43,412 nucleotides of DNA. Origin: Oscillospiraceae bacterium (GTDB lineage: Bacteria; Bacillota; Clostridia; Oscillospirales; Oscillospiraceae). The notes beneath the pieces were generated by a model, which had not been told where the DNA came from, did not search any database, and was given only the letters and a program-made list of their open reading frames with translations. Location of the stretch: positions 1 through 43,412 of the forward strand of contig JAETOQ010000015.1 in assembly GCA_021771635.1 (NCBI GenBank), given 5' to 3'. The translations under genes were made by a program, and so were the position numbers. Positions within the stretch are counted from its first letter, which is position 1, and the number at the start of each line of letters is the position of its first letter. Of the stretch, positions 37,940 to 43,412 are shown piece after piece.

Positions 37940-38317
37940 ATGCGCTACGACTGGCTGGACGCATACCTCCTGTCCCTTCCGGGGGCGGAGAAGGACTACA
38001 AGCCCGAATGGCAGTGGTTCCGGTACATGGTCCGGGGCAAGCTGTTTGCCGCCGTCTGCTCGCCGGGACCGGAGCACAGGACCTATGGCGGCCACGATCT
38101 GGTGAATCTGAAATGTGAGCCGGCGGAATCAGAGTTGCTGCGGGCCCAGTACCCGGAGATATTGCCCGGCTTCTACACGGACAAGCGTACCTGGATCGCT
38201 GCCCTGCTGGACGGAGACCTGCCGGACGAGGTGCTGCGTCAGCTGTGCGCCGATTCCCACCGGCTGGTGCTGGCGAAACTGCCAAAATACGTGCAGAGAG
38301 ATATTTTAGAGAACTGA
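37940..38317 (+). CDS. MmcQ/YjbR-family protein
   Basis: This 125-residue protein starts RYDWLDAYLLSLPGAEKDYKPEWQWFRYMVRGKLFAAV, with the later segment LVNLKCEPAESELLRAQYPEILPGFYTDKRTWIA. This is the CyaY-like double-wing fold of YjbR/MmcQ proteins. Members have been proposed to bind DNA but no activity is settled. GGGGAG lies 7-8 nt before the ATG, within the copied uvrB tail. It heads a run of closely spaced rightward genes. Confidence 0.85.
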   Translation: MRYDWLDAYLLSLPGAEKDYKPEWQWFRYMVRGKLFAAVCSPGPEHRTYGGHDLVNLKCEPAESELLRAQYPEILPGFYTDKRTWIAALLDGDLPDEVLRQLCADSHRLVLAKLPKYVQRDILEN

Positions 38318-38330
38318 GAGGAGACGCGCA

Positions 38331-39071
38331 ATGGAGGAGGAACGCACCCGGCTTCAAAAGGTCATATTGCTCATCCTGGCGGCTATGATCGTGCTGTTCG
38401 GCGTTCTGACCGGCGTCTCCCGTGCCGATCAGGGCGTGCTGTTCGAGGGGGCGCTTCTGAAGATGTCCGCCTCGGCGGAGGGGACGGTGTACTCCGGCAA
38501 GGTCCACGGCGATCAGGCCGCCGTCACCGTTACCCCCGGCAGCGGCTCCGCCACAACGGTGGAGTTCGTGATCGGAGACCGATTCCACGATATATGCAGC
38601 GTGGAGTATCCCCTGGCGGATATCCGGACGGAGGGCGGTGGCACGGTGCCCGGTGTCCGCATTCTGAAAAACGGCGAGGTCCTGTTTGAGGGAGGTTATG
38701 ACAAGGACTCGGAATATGGCTGGTACAACCAGGATGGAACGTGGGCCCCAATGATCAGAGGCAGCGCCCCCTTCGGAAACGACCCTTGGAGCGGCTACGA
38801 GACGACGGCGGCCAGCGCCATGCGCTTTGCCCAGGGACCAGAGCTGACCGCCCGGGGCAGCTGGCTTCTGTATGCCCTGATGGTGTTCTTCACTCTGCTT
38901 GTGATGCTGGACGTGGCGTTCCCCACGGTGCTATTCTACATGCGGCACTGCTGCGACGTCCGGGACCCGGAGCCATCGGACTTTTATCTGGCGGCGCAGA
39001 AGGTCAGCTGGGTGGTCTATCCCATCCTGCTTTTGATCGGCTACATCTGGGCTCTGCGGCAGCTCCCGTAA
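38331..39071 (+). CDS. Membrane protein with extracytoplasmic domain
   Basis: This 246-residue protein has an N-terminal membrane helix (VILLILAAMIVLFGVLTGV), an exported beta-rich domain of about 150 residues (VLFEGALLKMSASAEGTVYSGKVHGDQ..., GDRFHDICSVEYPLADI), and two C-terminal helices (ALMVFFTLLVMLDVAFPTVL and VSWVVYPILLLIGYIWAL). The family is not recognised. It sits 13 bp after the YjbR gene and 24 bp before the MBOAT gene, so it may assist surface-polymer modification, but this rests on position only. Confidence 0.75.
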   Translation: MEEERTRLQKVILLILAAMIVLFGVLTGVSRADQGVLFEGALLKMSASAEGTVYSGKVHGDQAAVTVTPGSGSATTVEFVIGDRFHDICSVEYPLADIRTEGGGTVPGVRILKNGEVLFEGGYDKDSEYGWYNQDGTWAPMIRGSAPFGNDPWSGYETTAASAMRFAQGPELTARGSWLLYALMVFFTLLVMLDVAFPTVLFYMRHCCDVRDPEPSDFYLAAQKVSWVVYPILLLIGYIWALRQLP

Positions 39072-39095
39072 CCTGTGTGAAAGGGAAGTGATCCC

Positions 39096-40517
39096 ATGGC
39101 ATTCAGCAGTATGGCGTTTTTGTTCGGCTTTCTGCCTCTGACGCTGCTGTGCTGTTTCCTCATACCGGCCCGGTTTCGGACTGGGCGGAATACCATCCTG
39201 CTGCTGTTCAGCCTGGCGTTTTACGGCTGGGGCGGCATCCGGCTGCTGCTGGTGCTGCTGGCCTCCTGCGTGGTGAACTGGGGCGCGGCCCTGCTGGCGG
39301 CGCCCGGGCGGCGGCACCGGAAAGCGGCCTTTGTGACGGCCCTGGTGCTGAATTTGGGGATGCTGGGGTATTTCAAATACACCGGATTCCTGCTGAATAA
39401 TCTGAACGCCCTGGGCGTGGACGTGACGGTGCCGTCCATCATGCTCCCCGCCGGCATCTCCTTTTTCACCTTTCAGGCCATCGCCTATCTGGCGGACGTG
39501 TACCGGGGGACCATCCCGGCGGAGCGCAGCCTGCCCCGGCTGACGCTGTTCATGGCCTTCTTCCCCCAGGTGCTGCAAGGCCCGATCCTCCGTTACGGCG
39601 AGTTCGCCCCGGCCCTGACAGACCGGCGGGAGACGGCGGCGGACGCCGCCGACGGCGCGGTGCGGTTCTGCTTCGGCCTTGCCAAAAAGGTCCTGCTGGC
39701 GGACGCCCTGGGCCAGATCGCCGACGGCGCCTTTGTCGCCGGGGACCGGCTGACGGCGGGTCTGGCCTGGCTGGGAGCCATCGCCTACACCCTGCAATTG
39801 TACTTCGACTTTTCCGGCTACACGGACATGGCTCTGGGCCTGGGGCGGATCTTCGGCTTCCGCCTGCCGGAGAATTTCAACTATCCCTATGTCTCCAAGT
39901 CCGCCTCCGAGTTCTGGCGGCGGTGGCACATGACGCTGTCCTTCTGGTTCCGGGACTATGTGTACATTCCCCTGGGCGGCAGCCGCTGCTCCAGGGGGCG
40001 GCAGGTCTTGAACCTGCTGGCGGTCTGGCTGCTGACGGGCCTGTGGCACGGCTCCGCCTGGAATTTTGTGCTGTGGGGCCTGTATTACGCCGCCCTGCTG
40101 ATGGGGGAGCGGTTTCTGTGGGGGCGGGCGCTGGACAGGCTGCCCGCCGCCCTGCGGCATGTCTACGCCCTGGTGCTCATCACCATCGGCTGGGTGCTGT
40201 TCCGCTGCACCAGCCTGGGGCAGGTGGGAGAGATGCTCTCCGCCATGTCCGGCGCCGCCCCCGGCGGGGCATGGAGCGGAGAGGCGGCGTATTACCTCCG
40301 CCAGTTCCGCTGGGAACTGCTGGCGGCGATTCCCGCCGCTCTCCCGGTGAAAAACTGGCTGGCCGCCAAATTGGAGGTCCGGCGGGCGAGCGGGAGCCGG
40401 AGCGCCGCCCTGACACTGGCGCTGGCGCCGAAGCTGCTGGCCCTGACATTGCTGGGCCTGTCCACAGTGCGGCTGCTGGGCTCCACGTTCCGGTCATTCC
40501 TGTATTTCCAATTCTGA
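39096..40517 (+). CDS. MBOAT O-acyltransferase (AlgI/DltB-like)
   Basis: This 473-residue protein has about ten membrane helices. Signatures include MLPAGISFFTFQAIAYLADVYRG, FFPQVLQGPILRYGEF, YLQLYFDFSGYTDMALG-type sequence (here LQLYFDFSGYTDMALGLGRIFGF), FWRRWHMTLSFWFRDYVYIPLGG and the catalytic-histidine motif GLWHGSAWNFVLWG. These enzymes move acyl groups across the membrane for O-acetylation of exopolysaccharide or teichoic acid. The partner DHHW gene 12 bp downstream is the usual companion, as in AlgI-AlgJ/X pairs. Confidence 0.92.
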   Translation: MAFSSMAFLFGFLPLTLLCCFLIPARFRTGRNTILLLFSLAFYGWGGIRLLLVLLASCVVNWGAALLAAPGRRHRKAAFVTALVLNLGMLGYFKYTGFLLNNLNALGVDVTVPSIMLPAGISFFTFQAIAYLADVYRGTIPAERSLPRLTLFMAFFPQVLQGPILRYGEFAPALTDRRETAADAADGAVRFCFGLAKKVLLADALGQIADGAFVAGDRLTAGLAWLGAIAYTLQLYFDFSGYTDMALGLGRIFGFRLPENFNYPYVSKSASEFWRRWHMTLSFWFRDYVYIPLGGSRCSRGRQVLNLLAVWLLTGLWHGSAWNFVLWGLYYAALLMGERFLWGRALDRLPAALRHVYALVLITIGWVLFRCTSLGQVGEMLSAMSGAAPGGAWSGEAAYYLRQFRWELLAAIPAALPVKNWLAAKLEVRRASGSRSAALTLALAPKLLALTLLGLSTVRLLGSTFRSFLYFQF

Positions 40518-40529
40518 GGGGAGGCCCGC

Positions 40530-41723
40530 ATGATGCGCAGATTTTTCAACCGGGCCTTTCTGGCGTGCCTGCTGGCGGCCCTGCTGGCAGTCCCCGGGTG
40601 GGTGGCCCTGCGGTCCCACAGGGAGACCAGCGCCTATTACGAAAACCGCACCTTGGCGGAGTTGCCTGCCCTGACTTGGGAGAGCCTGTGGGACGGCAGC
40701 TTCGGCACGAAGCTGGAGAGCTGGTACTCCGACCATTTCCCGGGCCGGACTACCCTGCTGAAGGCGGACACCAAAGTCCAGATGGACATATTGAAGCGCC
40801 CGGTGGTCAACGAGATCGTGGCGGCGGAGGATGTGCTGCTGCCCTTCGCGGAGTACGGGGAGCAGGCTCCGGAGGACTACGCCCGGCAGGCGGCGGACAT
40901 CGGGGCGGACCTGCAAAAGCTGGACGCGCACATCCGGGCCAACGGCGGCAGCTTCCACTATGTCGGCTTCCCGGAACAGAGAGTTTATTTCGGAGACCAG
41001 TACCCCGGTTACCTGAACAGCCACGCCGCCGAGTTTGAGACGGCGGACGGCGCCTTTGCCGCCGCCCTGGCGGAGCGGGGCGTCCGGTTCCTGGATATGG
41101 GGACGGTGTATGACGGGCTGGACCATCCGGCGGCGTACTACTCCACCGTGGACCACCATTACAACTACTACGGCGCCTACGCCGCCTACCGAGCCATTCT
41201 GGACACCCTGGCGGCGGACGGCTGGGACCTGCCGGTGTTGACGGAGGACGACATCGACTTTGTGGAACTGCCCAATCCTTACATCGGCTCCCGAAGCCGG
41301 AAACTCTATAATCTCTGGCCCAATGACGAAAAGGCCGTCATTGGCGTCCAGCGGGACCCGGTGGCGTTCACCCGCTGGGACAACGGGGAACTGTCGGAAC
41401 GGCCCCTGTTCGTTGTCCCGACAGAGGAATACCTGCCCACCACATATAATCTGTATATGGGCGGAGACTTTGGCGAGACGGTTCTGAAGACGGATCGTCC
41501 GGACCTGCCGGATGTGCTGATCTTCGGCGACTCCTTTACCAACGCGCTGGAGACGCTGCTGTACGCCTCCTTTGACGAGACCCATATCCTGGACCTGCGG
41601 CACTACACGGAAAAAAGCCTGAAGGACTATATTACGGCGTACCAGCCCGACTTGGTGCTGTGCATCCAGAATGACACATTTTATTACACGACCACCGGCA
41701 ACGGCGCGGTGTGGGAGGATTGA
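40530..41723 (+). CDS. DHHW-family SGNH-like protein (AlgX/AlgJ-type partner)
   Basis: This 397-residue protein has an N-terminal signal anchor (about 7-28). Motifs include NRTLAELPALTWESLWDGSF and LESWYSDHFPGRTTLLKADT, the family start. DHHYNYYGAYAAYRAI follows, then IFGDSFTNALE with the nucleophilic serine of the SGNH fold. It probably transfers acetyl groups from the MBOAT protein to a surface polymer outside the cell. GGGGAGG lies 5 nt before the ATG. Presence of both motifs suggests an active enzyme. Confidence 0.88.
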   Translation: MMRRFFNRAFLACLLAALLAVPGWVALRSHRETSAYYENRTLAELPALTWESLWDGSFGTKLESWYSDHFPGRTTLLKADTKVQMDILKRPVVNEIVAAEDVLLPFAEYGEQAPEDYARQAADIGADLQKLDAHIRANGGSFHYVGFPEQRVYFGDQYPGYLNSHAAEFETADGAFAAALAERGVRFLDMGTVYDGLDHPAAYYSTVDHHYNYYGAYAAYRAILDTLAADGWDLPVLTEDDIDFVELPNPYIGSRSRKLYNLWPNDEKAVIGVQRDPVAFTRWDNGELSERPLFVVPTEEYLPTTYNLYMGGDFGETVLKTDRPDLPDVLIFGDSFTNALETLLYASFDETHILDLRHYTEKSLKDYITAYQPDLVLCIQNDTFYYTTTGNGAVWED

Positions 41724-41726
41724 CGT

Positions 41727-42611
41727 ATGAACGAGGCGACAGACACGAAAAAAAGCCCCCGGGGGGCCTATGCCAGCATTCTGGCGGCGGCCACGCTGTG
41801 GGGGCTGATCGGATTGTGGAACCGGAATCTGATGGCCGGGGGCTTTTCCCCCACGGACATCGTGGTGGTGCGGAATTTTGGGGGCATGCTGCTGCTCCTG
41901 GTGATTTTTGCGGTAAAAGACCGGGGCGTGTTCCGTATCAAGCGGGAGCATTTGAAATATTTTTTCGGCACCGGCGTGGTCAGCGTGATGCTCTTCACCA
42001 TGTGCTATTTCTCCTGCCAGCAGATCTGCTCCCTGGCGGTGGCCTCCGTGCTGCTGTATACGTCCCCGTCCTTTGTGGTGCTCCTGTCCGCTGTTTTGTG
42101 GAAAGAGCCTGTGACGAAAAAGAAGCTGCTGGCCCTGGCACTGACTCTGGTGGGCTGTGCCTGTGTGTGCGGCATGTTCAGCGGCGGCCTGAGCGTCACC
42201 CTGCCGGGCATTCTGCTGGGCCTGGGCGCCGGGTTCTTTTACGCGCTGTACAGCATTTTCGGCCGTTACGCTCTGGCACATTACAGCTCCATGACCGTCA
42301 CAGTCTGGACTTTTATATTTGCCGGCCCCGCGTCGCTGGTGCTGCTGCGTCCAGCGGAGGTGGGTGCGGCGCTGGCCCAGCCCAGAATGCTGCTGCTGTC
42401 AGTGGGACTGGTGATATTTTCCACCGTGTCGCCCTACATCCTCTATACCTGGGGCCTTGCCCGGGTGGAGCCCGGAAGGGCGTCCATCATTGCCAGCTTT
42501 GAGCCGGTAGTGGCGGCGCTGGCGGGGATCTTGTTTTTGGATGAGCCGCTGGGGCTGATGATCGTGGTTGGAATCCTGCTCGTTTTGGCGGGCGTGTATA
42601 TTTTGAGGTGA
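41727..42611 (+). CDS. EamA/DMT-family transporter
   Basis: This 294-residue protein has ten predicted helices in two EamA repeats; the first starts YASILAAATLWGLIGLWNRNL and the second GILLGLGAGFFYALYSIFGRYAL. The conserved end of repeat two, ASIIASFEPVVAALAGILFLDEPL, is present. It probably exports amino acids or other metabolites. GGAGG lies 8 nt before the ATG, within the end of the DHHW gene. Confidence 0.9.
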   Translation: MNEATDTKKSPRGAYASILAAATLWGLIGLWNRNLMAGGFSPTDIVVVRNFGGMLLLLVIFAVKDRGVFRIKREHLKYFFGTGVVSVMLFTMCYFSCQQICSLAVASVLLYTSPSFVVLLSAVLWKEPVTKKKLLALALTLVGCACVCGMFSGGLSVTLPGILLGLGAGFFYALYSIFGRYALAHYSSMTVTVWTFIFAGPASLVLLRPAEVGAALAQPRMLLLSVGLVIFSTVSPYILYTWGLARVEPGRASIIASFEPVVAALAGILFLDEPLGLMIVVGILLVLAGVYILR

Positions 42612-42614
42612 AGT

Positions 42615-43127
42615 ATGGCAAAGCATAAGGAAGAGAAAACCAATGTGATGCGGATCTTGGATCAAAGGAAGATCCCATACACCGCGCATTTTTATGAGGA
42701 AAACCAGGGGCCGGAGGGCACCCGGGAGTACGGCGTCCATGTGGCCCAGGCGCTGGGGCAGGACCCGGCCCGGGGATTCAAAACACTGGTGGCCCGGGGG
42801 GCCTCCAAGGGCGTCTATGTGTTTGAGGTGCCTGTGGCGGAGAATCTGGATCTGAAGAAAGCCGCCAAGGCGGTGGGGGAGAAGTCTATTGAGCTGCTCC
42901 ACGTGGCGGAGATCAACGCCGTCACCGGGTACATCCGGGGAGGATGCAGTCCCGTTGGGATGAAGAAACAGTACCCCACGGTGTTCCATGAGACGGCATT
43001 GGACTATGAGAGCATTTATATCTCCGCCGGAAAGATCGGCGCCCAGGTGGAGCTGGCACCCCGGGCGCTACTGGACCTGTTGCGGGCGGACACGGCGGAT
43101 ATCATCACAGAGCAGGGAGAGGCCTAA
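42615..43127 (+). CDS. ybaK: YbaK/EbsC-type Cys-tRNA(Pro) deacylase
   Basis: This 170-residue protein has the YbaK fold: RILDQRKIPYTAHFYEE, FKTLVARG, VYVFEVPVAENLDLKKAAKAVGEKSIELLHVAEI, and TGYIRGGCSPVGMKKQYP. The last motif (GGCSPxG) forms the active site. It removes cysteine wrongly attached to tRNA-Pro. It begins 3 bp after the EamA stop. Its last 60 bp overlap the convergent small gene. Confidence 0.93.
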   Translation: MAKHKEEKTNVMRILDQRKIPYTAHFYEENQGPEGTREYGVHVAQALGQDPARGFKTLVARGASKGVYVFEVPVAENLDLKKAAKAVGEKSIELLHVAEINAVTGYIRGGCSPVGMKKQYPTVFHETALDYESIYISAGKIGAQVELAPRALLDLLRADTADIITEQGEA

Positions 43128-43328
43128 GTGGAGGCCCAGGGAGAAGGCGGCTGTGGACCACTGGCAGTAATAGTCAAAGAACAGATCTTCCAGATGAAGG
43201 CGGGTCTTCTTATCCAGTGGGAGACTGTCCAAATGTGAAAGAAGCTCTTTTTCATCGTAACAGTTCAAATCATCCAGAACAGAACGGCCATAGGTGTAAA
43301 ATAGCTTTTCATAGATCGGATTCATCAT
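43068..43328 (-). CDS. Small protein of unknown function, 86 aa
   Basis: The product begins MMNPIYEKLFYTYGRSVLDDL, then NCYDEKELLSHLDSLPLDKKTRLHLEDLFFDYY. A hydrophobic helical C-terminus (WSTAAFSLGLHLGLSLL) overlaps ybaK on the other strand. Similar short helical proteins occur in Clostridia, often beside regulators. GAGGTG lies 3-5 nt before the ATGs at 43328 and 43325. It is driven by a consensus promoter with twin operators, so expression must be tightly controlled. Confidence 0.75.
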   Translation of the reverse strand: MMNPIYEKLFYTYGRSVLDDLNCYDEKELLSHLDSLPLDKKTRLHLEDLFFDYYCQWSTAAFSLGLHLGLSLLCDDIRRVRPQQVQ

Positions 43329-43344
43329 AAGCACCTCACGAAAT

Positions 43345-43400
43345 AGAACTTTTAATGTTCTCTACAATTTCATTATAGAACATAAAATGTTCTCTGTCAA
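43345..43400 (-). promoter_or_regulatory. Consensus promoter with twin 17-bp operators
   Basis: On the minus strand TTGACA (43395-43400) and TATAAT (43372-43377) have a 17-nt spacer. Palindrome AGAACATAAAATGTTCT fills it (43377-43393), and AGAACTTTTAATGTTCT (43345-43361) lies just downstream of the RNA start. The centres are 32 bp apart, about three helical turns, so two dimers would bind the same face. Confidence 0.85.
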
Positions 43401-43412
43401 GGAGAAATTATT

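Noticed and set aside
43345..43393. LexA/SOS boxes at the right edge
   Set aside because: The half-sites GAAC and GTTC are 7 nt apart, whereas the Gram-positive LexA box has 4.

Overview
The window joins the right-hand part of an integrated temperate phage (about 1-22000) to bacterial chromosome (about 22320-43412). The host looks like a GC-rich, spore-forming, low-G+C-phylum gut anaerobe of the Oscillospiraceae type (Flavonifractor/Lawsonibacter/Oscillibacter-like). This is inferred from a SpoIID homologue, strong Shine-Dalgarno sites, an M-box riboswitch before mgtE, a split TauE/SafE transporter, and an MBOAT/DHHW pair. No rRNA, tRNA, CRISPR array or insertion sequence was recognised.

Prophage, left to right. 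Two rightward virion-type genes (1-6370; the first is cut by the window edge) end at a terminator at 6377-6406. From 17043 down to 6409 a tightly packed leftward early operon follows: antirepressor, small DNA-binding and zinc-ribbon proteins, a GI[KE]AG-repeat protein, a membrane-anchored 3D-domain protein, a PAPS-reductase-like PP-loop enzyme with a radical-SAM remnant, ERF recombinase, SSB, a DnaB/RecA-like helicase, RusA, a DNA methyltransferase and a MazG-like protein. Starts and stops mostly overlap or abut, so translation is probably coupled.

The lysogeny side (17100-22000) is the most unusual part. A consensus promoter drives four rightward genes: three small membrane proteins and a membrane-anchored Mrr-type nuclease. 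An 18-bp element occurs three times between them and carries a ribosome-binding site on both strands. On the opposite strand each copy is followed by a short hydrophobic ORF that overlaps the preceding gene. Next come two divergent ribbon-helix-helix regulators separated by about six copies of a GTGGTGTACTT-type operator, an ImmA-like protease, a candidate small RNA of about 100 nt, and the tyrosine integrase. The attachment site probably lies in the AT-rich gap 21999-22322.

Chromosome. A membrane protein, SpoIID, a secreted NodB-like pseudoenzyme, a two-component system followed by an HtrA protease, a split TSUP transporter, and two small cysteine-rich proteins. An AT-rich TetR/MFS efflux module looks recently acquired. 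Then come MgtE with its Mg2+ riboswitch, RadC, and UvrB flanked on both sides by partial copies of its own gene ends. The window closes with a YjbR-type protein, a membrane protein, an MBOAT acyltransferase with a DHHW partner (probable surface-polymer O-acylation), an EamA transporter, a YbaK deacylase, and a small gene under a promoter with twin operators.
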